DNA of 64,000 nt from Daejeonella sp. Its GTDB lineage: Bacteria; Bacteroidota; Bacteroidia; Sphingobacteriales; Sphingobacteriaceae. Of the stretch, positions 18,672-28,268 are shown piece by piece. Position numbers and translations under genes: made by a program. The stretch covers positions 1-64,000 of the forward strand of contig NZ_JAUXXZ010000063.1 in the NCBI RefSeq assembly GCF_030684675.1, given 5' to 3'. Within the stretch, counting starts at the first letter, position 1. Each line of letters opens with the position of its first letter. Below the pieces are notes generated by a model. That model saw only the letters and a program-made list of their open reading frames with translations. It did no database searches and was not told the DNA's origin.

Positions 18672-19994
18672 ATGAAAAGATCCTCATTACTTTTTATTGC
18701 ACTTTTTATACTGGGCAATAGTACAAAAGCTCAACAATCCCAAGCGGTACAACCAACAAAACCATACAGTATTATCATCAAGGGAGGTCATGTAATTGAC
18801 CCAAAAAACAATATCGATGAGATAATGGATATTGCAATTACCCCGGCTCAGGGAAATCAAACATCCAGAACAACCCTTCCTGTAACAGAAGGTAAAATTG
18901 CTCTGATAGCCAAGAGTATTGAAGCAAATCTAGGTTTAAAAGTAATTAATGCTAAAGGCATGTATGTAACTCCGGGCCTTATTGACCTTCACGTGCATGT
19001 ATTTTCCGGAACCAATTTAAAGCAGGAGTACATGAATGGCCCAAGTTCAGTTTGGCCTGATGGTTTCACATTCCGTTCCGGTGTTACAACGGTAGGAGAT
19101 GCTGGCAGTGCGGGATGGCGCACTTTTCCTGAATTTAAGAAGAATATTATTGACCGATCAAAAACAAGGATTCTTGCATTTCTGAATATTGTAGGTGATG
19201 GAATGGGTCAGTATCAGCAGAATGTTAATGATATGGATCCCAATATGGCAGCTGAAGTTGCAATAGCAAATAAAAAGGATGTAGTCGGTTTTAAATCTGC
19301 TCATTTTAGCGGGAATCCATTCATTCCTTTAGATAGTGCAGTGAAAGCTGGAAATATTGCTAATATGCCAGTGATGTTGGATTTAACTTATCCTTCCAAG
19401 CCGCCTATCAGTTCAGTCGAGGATCTGTTTATGAAACATCTTCGTCCAGGAGATATTTTTACACATATGTACCGCCTGACTTTCCCATTTTTCTATGATA
19501 ATGATAAAGTTTCCGCACTTGCAATTGCAGCACAAAAAAGAGGAATACTTTTCGATATAGGACATGGAGGAAACGGTTTTACATTTGCCCGTGCAATACC
19601 ATCAGTACAACAAGGATTTTTACCTTATTCGATAAGTACCGACCTGCATATTACAAGTATGAATGCAGGTATGAAGGATATGCCTAATATTATGTCCAAA
19701 TTTTTGAATATGGGAATGCCCCTCAAAGATGTTATTTTGAGGTCGACCTGGAATCCTGCTAAAGAAATTAAAAGAGAAGAACTTGGAAATCTGTCTGTAG
19801 GATCAGTAGCAGATATAGCAATATTTACCTTGAAAAAAGGAAATTTCGGATTTATTGATTCACATAATTATCTGCTGAAAGGAACAAAAAAACTGGAAGC
19901 TGAACTAACTATTCGTTCCGGAAAAATCGTTTGGGATCTGAATGGCATCGGAGCGAGAACTGACAAAGAAAGTACAGTGTTAACTATCAAGTGA
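18672..19994 (+). CDS. exported amidohydrolase/deacetylase-family metallohydrolase (paralogue of 6468-7856)
   Basis: 440 residues with a signal peptide ending near residue 20 (STKAQ). It shares the fold and motifs of the 6468-7856 protein: IIIKGGHVIDPKNNIDEIMD at the start, LIDLHVHVF (HxH), VVGFKSAHFSG (bridging Lys), FTHMYRL (His), STDLHITSM (Asp) and REELGNLSVGSVADIAIF in the C-terminal sandwich. It lacks the RPA tract, having a short TPAQGNQTSRTTLP loop instead. The two genes lie 11 kb apart on opposite strands. Periplasmic hydrolysis of an amide or cyclic amide is likely; the two may differ in substrate because residues after the metal motifs differ. Confidence 0.87.
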   Translation: MKRSSLLFIALFILGNSTKAQQSQAVQPTKPYSIIIKGGHVIDPKNNIDEIMDIAITPAQGNQTSRTTLPVTEGKIALIAKSIEANLGLKVINAKGMYVTPGLIDLHVHVFSGTNLKQEYMNGPSSVWPDGFTFRSGVTTVGDAGSAGWRTFPEFKKNIIDRSKTRILAFLNIVGDGMGQYQQNVNDMDPNMAAEVAIANKKDVVGFKSAHFSGNPFIPLDSAVKAGNIANMPVMLDLTYPSKPPISSVEDLFMKHLRPGDIFTHMYRLTFPFFYDNDKVSALAIAAQKRGILFDIGHGGNGFTFARAIPSVQQGFLPYSISTDLHITSMNAGMKDMPNIMSKFLNMGMPLKDVILRSTWNPAKEIKREELGNLSVGSVADIAIFTLKKGNFGFIDSHNYLLKGTKKLEAELTIRSGKIVWDLNGIGARTDKESTVLTIK

Positions 19995-20094
19995 GGGAGA
20001 ATGTTAAAAAGATTTTCTTATTCAGGAGCATAAACCCTTTTTAATTTCAGACTATACTCTTGATGAATTGATACTGATATAATCCATCAAGATC

Positions 20095-20283
20095 TTAATT
20101 GTCCTGAATGTTTGTCAGATTACGGTTTTTTAACAACCCGCTATCAACCAGTTTAGCAAAATACATTAAAGCCGGAACCTTTCTTAAATCGTCTAACTGC
20201 CCTGAATGGTGCAGGTCTGTCCCAATAAAATCATAGAGTTTGTCATCTATCAGTCTCTCAGCCAGAATCAACACCAATTATTT
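20095..20283 (-). pseudogene. C-terminal remnant of a CpsB/YwqE-like tyrosine phosphatase
   Basis: About 60 codons read ILAERLIDDKLYDFIGTDLH followed by HSGQLDDLRKV, the last metal-site segment (GTDLHH) and following helix of PHP-type polysaccharide tyrosine phosphatases. The tail SGLLKNRNL fits the family end. An in-frame stop lies immediately upstream and the N-terminal 180 residues with the other metal ligands are absent, so this is a 3' fragment. Confidence 0.55.
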
Positions 20284-20349
20284 AAATACCAACCTCAGTT
20301 ACGAAAACAATTTGCATTATAATTTGAATAAATAAATTACTTTTATCCC

Positions 20350-20712
20350 ATGAGGAAAAAAATGATGATCATTGAGCGGAATAATGAGATCCTGAGCATT
20401 TTAACGCAAATTTTTGAAGAAGAAGGATACCTTGTTACTCCCTTTTCCTCGGATAAGAAAATGCTTGAAAAGGTCATTTCTGAAAAACCCGATGTGATCG
20501 TTATTGATATTTTTGAAACTTCCGAAGAAAGCACAGGTTTATGCTGTGAAATCAGATCCATAGATGAACTTAAAGACATTCCAATTATTGCACTTTCAAC
20601 TCATGTAAAGGCTGAAAGAATTCAGGCCATTTGTGCTGATAAACTTATTGGAAAGCCCTTAGACCTGTATGAACTTATTGATGCTGTGGAAAGTGAATTA
20701 CCACCGGAATAG
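20350..20712 (+). CDS. stand-alone response-regulator receiver domain
   Basis: 120 residues forming a single CheY-like domain with no output domain. The phospho-acceptor Asp lies in VIVIDIFE (about residue 53), the switch Ser/Thr in IALST and the conserved Lys in IGKPLD. The N-terminal acidic pair is degenerate (IIERNN instead of the usual DD/ED), leaving one acidic residue for Mg binding, so phosphorylation may be weak. No kinase gene is adjacent, and single-domain regulators like this usually work with a hybrid kinase elsewhere. Confidence 0.85.
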   Translation: MRKKMMIIERNNEILSILTQIFEEEGYLVTPFSSDKKMLEKVISEKPDVIVIDIFETSEESTGLCCEIRSIDELKDIPIIALSTHVKAERIQAICADKLIGKPLDLYELIDAVESELPPE

Positions 20713-20793
20713 AACGAGCTAAACAGGGTTTAAAAGCGAGCTGCAAAAAATACAACCTGCAAATTAAACCACATAGAACACATAAAAATAAAA

Positions 20794-21357
20794 CTATTTT
20801 AAAACTATTCGATTTTTAACCAAATAGTCAAAAACCAGGGTTGCAAGATATTGATACCCATCTCGGTTGGGATGAACGCCATCACTTAAAGTCATTAAGT
20901 TAGCTTTCCCTTCAAAGGGCTTGGTCAGATCAAGAAATGATACCTGCTCAGATCTGGCAATTTTTTTTATTCTCTTCCTTAACTCCCAAATCCTTGGTCT
21001 CCTGCCACTGAGGTCTTCTTTCCTTTCAGAACTTAAAGCATCAGTCTGAATTACCCTATCTAAAGGACTGCAAATAACGATCCTGCAATCGGGATTTATC
21101 TTTCTGATCTGGGAAATATAATCTGAATAGTCCCTTTCGAACTCGTTGATATGTTCCCAGTTAAGACGTGGGCTACCAACAGTTTCATTTGTCCCGGCTT
21201 TAATGATCACGATATCAGGTCTATAATTCTGCAAAGAATCCAGGAGTGGCCAAAGATTCGGCGAACCAAATCTAAGCATGGTAGCACCTCCAATACCATG
21301 ATTTTTAATTTCATAATTGAGGTATTCCCCCTGTTTCAACATAGCAGATAATACTGC
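20794..21357 (-). pseudogene. 5'-truncated SGNH/GDSL hydrolase
   Basis: The reading frame carries block II (GIGGATM), block III (KAGTNET) and block V (DGVHPNRDGY with catalytic Asp/His), and ends in a normal C-terminus. Upstream of the ATG at 21342 the same frame still reads ESYPAVLS, the usual sequence just after block I, but a stop codon follows at once and the GDS nucleophile segment and signal peptide are missing. The product would lack the catalytic Ser. Truncation rather than a novel start is the best reading. Confidence 0.75.
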
Positions 21358-21653
21358 AGGGTAGGATTCTATTTTAGGCTATTTTAGGCTGTTTGAGCCT
21401 CGCTCCTGCTGTAATGCTGTTGCCAATGCAGGCAATCCTGCCTTTCTGAGCCTGAACTGCGTATGAACAAAAAAGCAAATTAAAACGAATACTGCACGTG
21501 ATAAAATCGATGAAATTTTCTGGCAGAGTAGGTTAGTATATGGGAAGGTAAATTTTTTCTTTCTCAATTTGATCAGGCCACTAAAATGTAATGAATGAAT
21601 TATGCAGTGGTGTTTGTTGCGGTGTCCTAAAATGGCATTATATTAATCATAGA

Positions 21654-23198
21654 CTATTGTATTACTTTCATTACTACACGTCTGTTTTTTGCTCTGCCTT
21701 CTACTGTAGTATTGCTGGCGACAGGTAATGACTGACCTAAGCCTATTCCGGAAAGCCTGGTGTATTCAATTCCGTTATTTATCAGGTGCTGAACAACACT
21801 ATTTGCACGGGCCTGGCTTAGTTTAGCGTTCAGTGTGAGGCTGCCCATATTATCGGTATGACCTTGTATTTCAAGTCTGGTATCAGGATTATCTTTAAGG
21901 AATTGGATCAATTTGTCGAGGTCAGAAGAAAAGGTAGTATTAAGATCAGCTTTCCCAACTTCAAAATAGATATTATTCAGCACAATACTTTGCCCGACTT
22001 TTGCTTCTTCAATCTCCAGTTCTAAGTTTACGTACAGTGTTGTGCTCCGGTTCAGGCCTTTGGTACTAACCTTCCCTATATTCGAAATATAACCGGATTT
22101 TTTGCCTGAAATAGTAAAATCGCCTGCAGCCTCCAGGGGTATGCTAAAGGTACCGTCATTCGATTGATTTTGCTGGTTAATGGTGCTATTTTGCGTTGTG
22201 TTAACAACACTTACGGTTACATTGCCTTCAGGAGTCTGGGTACTTTTATTTTTAACCCTCCCTACAAGGGTAAATCGCGGATCGTTATGGGAGATACTGA
22301 CGGGAACCTCCTGGCCAGGAACATAAAAGCTACTTATTGCAATTGTCTGAATGCTTGTCTCAATTCCATGAAGCACTCCGCTCACGGTATAGTCAGCAGC
22401 CTGAACAGAATTGAAAATAACCAGGCCATTGGCATCAGAGAGGCCAATGATTTTCCCATCCGGCCCATTGATCACTACTTCAACGGATGATAATGATAAA
22501 CCGGTTTGCTCATCGCTCACTTTTATCATTATATTTTTTACAGGCATTTTCACTTCTGCTGCTACTATAACCGGTTCAATTATCCTTACTGGTTCTGCCG
22601 GCGCTTTTGTCTTTTTCTTTTTGCCGATATTAGTGCCGACGCCAAGCGAGTAATAAAAATGATCGTTTATTGACGGACTTATCGCACGCCGGTATTGAAT
22701 ATTGGCAAGAACAAATGCCTCGTTAAATAAATTGAACTGCAAACCTCCACCAATAGGAATAAAGAAACCAGTTTTACCCTGATAAGTTGAAAGTCCGGCA
22801 CCACCCGTAAAGTATGGCACCAGCTTATGATTATCGGCAAACAGTTTTATATTAAGTGCGGCATTGACATCCAATAGAAATTTACTGCTCCCATTAGTGC
22901 TGCCGTTTTCAAAAAGATAATCAGTAGAACTGCCATCTAAAGTAGCCACCGCATCAATTTTCTTGCTAATCCCTTTCAGATAGTTGAAACCAATTCCCAT
23001 TTGCATTTCGCCAATTTTATTCCATTGACCATTGTTAAGCATATTCTTTAAAGACGTGGTTCTCATCAACTGGGCAGATTTGATATCGTTATAAAAAACA
23101 TGAAATACCAGGCTCGGCGGTTTTTTATCCTCACTCGTCTGGGCGAACAGCTGTGATACCAAACAGCCCAGTATGATTATAAAGATTATGCGTTTCAT
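21654..23198 (-). CDS. OmpA-family protein with N-terminal barrel-like domain
   Basis: 514 residues. Signal peptide to about 19 (SQLFAQ), an outer-membrane beta-rich domain to about 185, then one or two CarboxypepD-reg/Ig-like sandwiches (about 215-385), and an OmpA/MotB C-terminal domain (about 395-514) with IYFEVGKADL, IQGHTDNMG and LSQARANSVVQHL, which holds the Asp/Arg used for meso-DAP binding. It should tether an outer-membrane assembly to peptidoglycan. Its ATG overlaps the preceding stop (TGATG), so it is translationally coupled, and it ends the five-gene surface operon. Confidence 0.88.
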   Translation of the reverse strand: MKRIIFIIILGCLVSQLFAQTSEDKKPPSLVFHVFYNDIKSAQLMRTTSLKNMLNNGQWNKIGEMQMGIGFNYLKGISKKIDAVATLDGSSTDYLFENGSTNGSSKFLLDVNAALNIKLFADNHKLVPYFTGGAGLSTYQGKTGFFIPIGGGLQFNLFNEAFVLANIQYRRAISPSINDHFYYSLGVGTNIGKKKKTKAPAEPVRIIEPVIVAAEVKMPVKNIMIKVSDEQTGLSLSSVEVVINGPDGKIIGLSDANGLVIFNSVQAADYTVSGVLHGIETSIQTIAISSFYVPGQEVPVSISHNDPRFTLVGRVKNKSTQTPEGNVTVSVVNTTQNSTINQQNQSNDGTFSIPLEAAGDFTISGKKSGYISNIGKVSTKGLNRSTTLYVNLELEIEEAKVGQSIVLNNIYFEVGKADLNTTFSSDLDKLIQFLKDNPDTRLEIQGHTDNMGSLTLNAKLSQARANSVVQHLINNGIEYTRLSGIGLGQSLPVASNTTVEGRAKNRRVVMKVIQ

Positions 23199-24100
23199 CA
23201 GGGTTTTATTAAATCCTCATTCTTCCTGTTCTTATCCATTTCACCAATTTGGTTCACGATGCTGAATATTGCCGGTTCACTTCTTCCCTGGATGTTCATA
23301 TCCATTCCGGGGACAGGCAATCCCCTTGAATCAAGAGTTTGTACCGTCCAGATAAACTGTTTGTTCGCAGTGGAATCCAACATGGGAAGATTAGTTCTCC
23401 AGATGAATTGTGTACTTCCGCTCGTTGAGGTTTCGTCCAATAAAGGCCGGTTACCCCGGAATGCCTGCATCGGCGTCTGACCAGGCAGTATTTCAATCAC
23501 CTGTACCCGGTATTGGGGAAGATCCGGAGAACCAGGAATAAGACTAGTCCAGCGAAAAGTGATAATATTTTGAGCCAGGCGGGCATCGAGGCTACTTCCA
23601 TTGGCGGGCTGCATTAAAACAGGCAATTGATAGGAAGTAATAAAAAAAAGTCGGGTTTGTCTTGCCCTGACAATATCTCCACCGACATTCAGGACTTCAA
23701 CCATAAGTTGATACTGACCTGCGGCTATACGCCCGGTACGCTGAAGCAGGTTGTGTAAATTTCCCTGTAATGTTAAATTTTGGAGTTGAAGGGCATCTGC
23801 TATTGTGAACTGGTTTACGCCCGCTCTCAAAGTGTAGATCCTCGCAGAATTAATATTGGATGAACCGATTATGTTCCCTCTTTCATCAAGCAAGGAAGTT
23901 CTTAACTTTACGGAAGGGTCATTTAACACCGGTCCGGGCATATAAGAAATGATCATCTGGCCATTAACCGGATTTGCCCAATCAGCCAACCAGGGCTGAG
24001 GCCTGTTATTTAATGCAAGGTTAAGGGTAACCTGAGCTAATGTCACCTGAACAATCATGAGCATGAGAACAGTTAACAATAGATGATAAAATTTTATCAT
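23198..24100 (-). CDS. secreted two-domain beta-sandwich protein of the surface operon
   Basis: 300 residues with a signal peptide to about 22 (QVTLAQ). The first half (about 25-165) is beta-rich and ends in a GQYQLMVEVL strand. The second half (about 170-280) is FN3/Ig-like, with FRWTSLIPGSPDLPQYRVQV, ILPGQTPMQAF and FIWTVQTLDSRGLPV. The same two-module order, with matching phrases (FQWTPVIPAPNTPVKYRLKI, FIWTVQALNSDGNPI), opens the 1659-residue protein of the operon, so this looks like a free copy of that protein's head. No named family recognised. Its stop overlaps the OmpA gene start by TGATG. Confidence 0.75.
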   Translation of the reverse strand: MIKFYHLLLTVLMLMIVQVTLAQVTLNLALNNRPQPWLADWANPVNGQMIISYMPGPVLNDPSVKLRTSLLDERGNIIGSSNINSARIYTLRAGVNQFTIADALQLQNLTLQGNLHNLLQRTGRIAAGQYQLMVEVLNVGGDIVRARQTRLFFITSYQLPVLMQPANGSSLDARLAQNIITFRWTSLIPGSPDLPQYRVQVIEILPGQTPMQAFRGNRPLLDETSTSGSTQFIWRTNLPMLDSTANKQFIWTVQTLDSRGLPVPGMDMNIQGRSEPAIFSIVNQIGEMDKNRKNEDLIKP

Positions 24101-24172
24101 TAGACAAGATTGAATAAGAATATTTCTGTTAACATATTTTATTATTACCTCGGTTTTAGGCCGCTATGCTGT

Positions 24173-24188
24173 CCCCCGCTGGCGGGGG
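24173..24188. repeat. GC-rich palindrome in the operon spacer
   Basis: CCCCCGCTGGCGGGGG, in the context of a GTTAGGGGG tail, sits in the 111-bp spacer between two genes of the minus-strand operon. There is no T tract, so it is more likely a REP-like repeat than a terminator. Confidence 0.55.
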
Positions 24189-24211
24189 TTAGGGGGTGGA
24201 TTCCATCCCTT

Positions 24212-25957
24212 CTAAAATTTATATTGTAAACCCGTTCTCAATGTACTTTCTAAATATTCCGGACTGCCCGGATATGCCGGTGTGAATGAACTTCCAGGCA
24301 ATTCCGTTCCATAGTGATATAAATTAGCAGTCATAGAAAATTGCCAGGTTAACTTCTTATAAATATCCCAGTCAAAACCACTGGTTGCTAGAAGATTTCT
24401 ATTTGCTGTGAAAGGATCTACAGTGCTCAGACTATATTGTAACTGTCCTTTCAGACTAATCTTTGGAGCAGGCTTCCAGTTCACTCCGGTGGTTGCACTT
24501 ATCAGGTTTAGTTTAAGTGAAGGGGCCTTGTTCTGGAACCACATCAGGCTAAAATCAGGGCTAATCTTTTTGGTAAAAAATGTTGGAACGTAAAGAATGA
24601 GCACGGTCTGCGTGTTATTGTGAGTGGTTGAAGCCGGTACAATTGTGGTTTCATCATATTTGCTCCAGGTATATGTTCCACTTATCAGCTGACTCATTTT
24701 ACTGTTAATCCAGGTATACGCAGGATTGATACTTATCTCATCACTAACACTTCGATATCCGGCAAGGCCGGGGGAATTGAATCCAAAATTATTAAAGCTG
24801 GTATTCAGGCTGAATCGCTCATTAAACTGGGTAAAAACATTCACATTGGCAATTATTTGTTTGGTCAGGCTGGGGCCGGAAATACGGCTCAGGTTGCCAA
24901 AGCGCTCGCCAATACTGGCAACTACGTTCATCTTCTTTTTCCAGATATTAAAACGGGTATTAGCCAGGTATTCCATCCGGTCGTTGTTCATGAAAGGGTA
25001 GCCAGCCGTATAGTACCCTGCACCGTAATAATTGAATTTCGCTCCTGCTTCCCAGTCTTTCCCCTTTTTGATTATACCTGCTATCAGTGCATTATCTTTC
25101 CCGGTGGATGTGTGAGAATTAATAAAGGGTTTAAAGTCTTCAACCGGGCTGGCAGACAATGGGGTATTTAAATTCCGTGTATAAAAGCTTTGTCCAATCT
25201 CGATATGATAATCCCAGCCTTTTTCAGAACTGACTTTGGCTAAAAAGCTGACCACCATATTTTCCTGCGGATCCAGGGGAGATAAGGGAGCTGATGTAAC
25301 TGAATTACGCTTATCTATGGATTTTACAAAATTGAATCCCGCAAAATATTTTCCTTCCTTTTCAAGCCCCAACTGGGCCATCCACTGATTGCGCTGGTAG
25401 GCACCAATCACTCCGGAAAAAGGAGGCAAAATTGTAGGAGCCAGATAATTAATGGGCCTTTGGGATACCCCGTTAAATAGTTTAATCCGGAATTTTCCGG
25501 GTGCCAGATTCACACCATATCCAAATACACCCAGATCGCCGGTGCTCAGCTCACTGTACTGCTGATTTTGTGTTCCCAGAAGGAGTTCAGTACTGCCAAA
25601 TTTAGGACGGACACCAAAATTATTTACCGGATTGGTTAAGAATTGCCAAACACTTTGCGGCCCCCCTGTTGCAGCAGTAATGAAATTATTTTGCGCAGGA
25701 CTAAAGTTAAAATTGAAAGGAACCGTCCATTTTCCAACCGTAAGTGTGGGGTTAAACGAATATCTGAAGAGGTTCCATGGACGGCGGGCCTGGTAAAAAT
25801 CGGGTACTGCCGGACTGGGAGCTTTGTTAAGCCCATAACCTTCATACCACATACCCATCTCTCCGCCAATAGTGAACGGTTTCTTTTTTTCCTGGGCACT
25901 TGCTTGTGAGGACAGCACTAAAAGGATTATCAAAGCAATTTTGGCAAGGTGGTCCAT
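24212..25957 (-). CDS. outer-membrane beta-barrel protein of the surface operon
   Basis: 581 residues with a signal peptide to about 21 (SQASAQ). The rest is alternating amphipathic strands with frequent aromatic girdle residues, Asn/Gly-rich loops and a terminal strand TLRTGLQYKF ending in Phe, the usual outer-membrane barrel signature. No plug, TonB box or SusD-like part. Not assignable to a named family, but its size could suit a 20+-stranded barrel. It lies 16 bp after the FN3 gene stop and before the 300-residue sandwich protein, so it is a plausible pore or anchor for the secreted partners. Confidence 0.8.
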   Translation of the reverse strand: MDHLAKIALIILLVLSSQASAQEKKKPFTIGGEMGMWYEGYGLNKAPSPAVPDFYQARRPWNLFRYSFNPTLTVGKWTVPFNFNFSPAQNNFITAATGGPQSVWQFLTNPVNNFGVRPKFGSTELLLGTQNQQYSELSTGDLGVFGYGVNLAPGKFRIKLFNGVSQRPINYLAPTILPPFSGVIGAYQRNQWMAQLGLEKEGKYFAGFNFVKSIDKRNSVTSAPLSPLDPQENMVVSFLAKVSSEKGWDYHIEIGQSFYTRNLNTPLSASPVEDFKPFINSHTSTGKDNALIAGIIKKGKDWEAGAKFNYYGAGYYTAGYPFMNNDRMEYLANTRFNIWKKKMNVVASIGERFGNLSRISGPSLTKQIIANVNVFTQFNERFSLNTSFNNFGFNSPGLAGYRSVSDEISINPAYTWINSKMSQLISGTYTWSKYDETTIVPASTTHNNTQTVLILYVPTFFTKKISPDFSLMWFQNKAPSLKLNLISATTGVNWKPAPKISLKGQLQYSLSTVDPFTANRNLLATSGFDWDIYKKLTWQFSMTANLYHYGTELPGSSFTPAYPGSPEYLESTLRTGLQYKF

Positions 25958-25973
25958 GACTGTTATCTGATCA

Positions 25974-28115
25974 TTAATATTTCAATTGCAGTTCATTGCT
26001 AAAATTTGAAACGTTCTTATTTGCGTCCGTTAGTCGTATGGTATAGTTCATTCCCTTCTGCCCCTCTGCAGGCTCATCAACAAAAGTTTTTCCTTTTTCG
26101 AAATCAATAATTTTATAAGTCTTCCAAAGCGATTTTTCATCAGTTCTTTTATAGATTTCTACTTTTAACCGACGGTTTATCACTTTGTCATCAACGACAA
26201 ATGACAGGGATACTTTCTTTGCCTGGCCGTCATATGTGCCCTGAATGATCGGTGCCGGGAGCCTGTTATTCAATAAAGTTTTTATCTGGATACTTCTGGA
26301 GATTTTGGATGACAATCCGCCGTCATCCCTGGCAATCATGGCATATTCATACTGTCGTCCGCCAGTAATTTTTACATCAGTATATTTAGTGATGCTGGCA
26401 TTGGTATTAGAAAAGAGGGAGTCGAATTTCAATTGGCCGATCTCTCGTCTTAATAGGATATTACGTGCGGCATCCTCGCTGCTTGAGTTTACAAAGTTGA
26501 TCACTACAGAGGTGTCGCTAACAATGAAACCCGTAATTAATGGGCTTACCGGAGGTATGGTGTCTCTTTTTGTAAGCTCGATGATTTTGGATGGGACGGA
26601 TTGATTAAAATGAGTATCAAAGGCAACAACTTTATAGTAGATATTTTTCGTGAGTGTGTTTAAGGTTGTGGAATCGTTCAATGTGAAGGTAGTACGCCCC
26701 AGGCTGTCTTTAAACGTTTCTGTTACAACTGAAAACTCGTGGTCCTTAGAGTTTGCTTTAAGAACCTGGTATCCCATAAAGTCCCTTTCTGTGTTAGGTC
26801 TCACTTTAATGCTGATCTTACCAACAGAATCTATTATTGCAGAGGAAATGAATGGCATTGCCGGGGGAATACTATCAATTAAAGTAACATAAGCCTGAAA
26901 GGAGTGGCTGCTGTTTCCAGCAGTATCGACCGCTTCCACTACATAATAGTTGGAACCATCCGGGTCAAATGTTTCGTCGATGTAGTTCCGCGTACTAGCA
27001 GACAGTATTCCTTTTGAAATTAAACTGTATCTCCCGTTTTCCTGGGCACCTCGTTTAATAGTAAATCCTTTCAGATCGCCTGTATTTTTTGCAGTTAGTT
27101 CCCAAAGAAGTTCAACCTGTTTAGGTTTAATGTGAGTTGCAGTTTTCAAAAATGGAGCAGGAGGTGGTGTCTTGTCTTTCGGAATAGCAATAAATTCGGA
27201 CAATATCATTTCATCTGCAAATGGCGTAGAAACCCATATACGGTAACGGTATTTTTTGTAATTAGTTAAGCCGGTATCGCCGTATGCAAAGTCTGACTTT
27301 CCGGTAAATCCTGTCGGCTTTAGGTTTAGTTCAGGGGTTTTTATAATTTTTTTATATGTAGCTCCATTATCGTCAGATCGTTCAGCAGTAAATGCATAAT
27401 ATTCCAAAGATTCGGGAAAAGAAAATGCGATAGCTCCATCTCCTTCACTGAGTTTAACTGTCTTATTATTGCTTAGGTATTTTTCATTAAAATTCCCACA
27501 TGTTACTTTTACATAAGCTATTTCATTTGCGACATTTGAAATTGGCTGGTTGATGCGAACACGATAAACATAGGTTTGGCCCAGGCTAACCGTTGGGTCT
27601 GAAATTCGTACTGCCAGACCTTCAGCGGCTACCCTGCTTCTGTTTGCCGCTATTAATGCAAATCCAAAGCGCATATCGGCATTGTCTTTTTGATCTTTAA
27701 AGGACTTGAGTCCATCTTTCATTACATCCCCTCCCTGTGCAGTGGCATCAGGATCAGAAAATACCATTGCGAGGCCGGCTATTTTGGCAGCTGTACTATC
27801 TTTTAATTTTTCTTCAATTAATGCCCTTTCCCACTGCTCTTCGCTCCAGCGTTTAAACGGTGAACCGGCGATTGGTGCAAAGGTTAATTTGTCATTAGAC
27901 ACACCATTGATAAAATTTGCCCGTTCAACTATATAGCCGACCTTATTTGCCTGATTAAACAATATTGGATTGGCAGGAGCATAGCGCAAAACAATACGAT
28001 CTGCATAGCTCCGGGCACTAATTGCAAGTGTCACGTTATTCGGGATCCCGGACTGCTGCGCAAAACAGAGAGAGCTGATCATTGCCTGGAAAAGGATGCA
28101 ACATATTTTTTTCAT
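25974..28115 (-). CDS. secreted protein with tandem fibronectin type III domains
   Basis: 713 residues with a signal peptide to about 19 (SLCFAQ). After a unique N-terminal region (about 20-215) come about five FN3-like units of about 90 residues, marked by repeated PPxxPF, DTAGNSS, YYKVVAFD and TIPPVSPLI phrases (TPPPAPFLKTATHIKP, IPPAMPFISSAIIDS). No catalytic motif, cell-wall anchor or T9SS C-terminal sorting domain is visible. It probably acts as a spacer or scaffold outside the outer membrane. Next gene starts 16 bp downstream. Confidence 0.85.
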   Translation of the reverse strand: MKKICCILFQAMISSLCFAQQSGIPNNVTLAISARSYADRIVLRYAPANPILFNQANKVGYIVERANFINGVSNDKLTFAPIAGSPFKRWSEEQWERALIEEKLKDSTAAKIAGLAMVFSDPDATAQGGDVMKDGLKSFKDQKDNADMRFGFALIAANRSRVAAEGLAVRISDPTVSLGQTYVYRVRINQPISNVANEIAYVKVTCGNFNEKYLSNNKTVKLSEGDGAIAFSFPESLEYYAFTAERSDDNGATYKKIIKTPELNLKPTGFTGKSDFAYGDTGLTNYKKYRYRIWVSTPFADEMILSEFIAIPKDKTPPPAPFLKTATHIKPKQVELLWELTAKNTGDLKGFTIKRGAQENGRYSLISKGILSASTRNYIDETFDPDGSNYYVVEAVDTAGNSSHSFQAYVTLIDSIPPAMPFISSAIIDSVGKISIKVRPNTERDFMGYQVLKANSKDHEFSVVTETFKDSLGRTTFTLNDSTTLNTLTKNIYYKVVAFDTHFNQSVPSKIIELTKRDTIPPVSPLITGFIVSDTSVVINFVNSSSEDAARNILLRREIGQLKFDSLFSNTNASITKYTDVKITGGRQYEYAMIARDDGGLSSKISRSIQIKTLLNNRLPAPIIQGTYDGQAKKVSLSFVVDDKVINRRLKVEIYKRTDEKSLWKTYKIIDFEKGKTFVDEPAEGQKGMNYTIRLTDANKNVSNFSNELQLKY

Positions 28116-28157
28116 TTGATTATGATTTGATTGGTAGCGGCATTAAAGCATTCTTTT

Positions 28158-28250
28158 TGTCATTGCGAGCGTAGCGCGGCAATCTCTTTATCACAAGTCT
28201 GATGCTTTGACTGTTGAGATTGCCGCGGTCGTGCCTCCCTCGCAATGACA
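28158..28250. repeat. dispersed TCATTGCGAG inverted repeat in the surface operon
   Basis: TGTCATTGCGAG at the left end faces CTCGCAATGACA at the right end as a perfect 12-bp inverted repeat; inner arms GCGGCAATCTC and GAGATTGCCGC extend the stem. It is a complete copy of the repeat seen degenerate at 4690-4770. It lies in the only large spacer between the 1659- and 713-residue genes. Confidence 0.85.
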
Positions 28251-28268
28251 TATAATTGTGCCTTCTCA

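Noticed and set aside
21379-21567. 62-codon minus-strand frame upstream of the truncated SGNH gene
   Set aside because: No homology visible; Lys/Phe-rich start and a QQERG-type tail look like non-coding repeat sequence.
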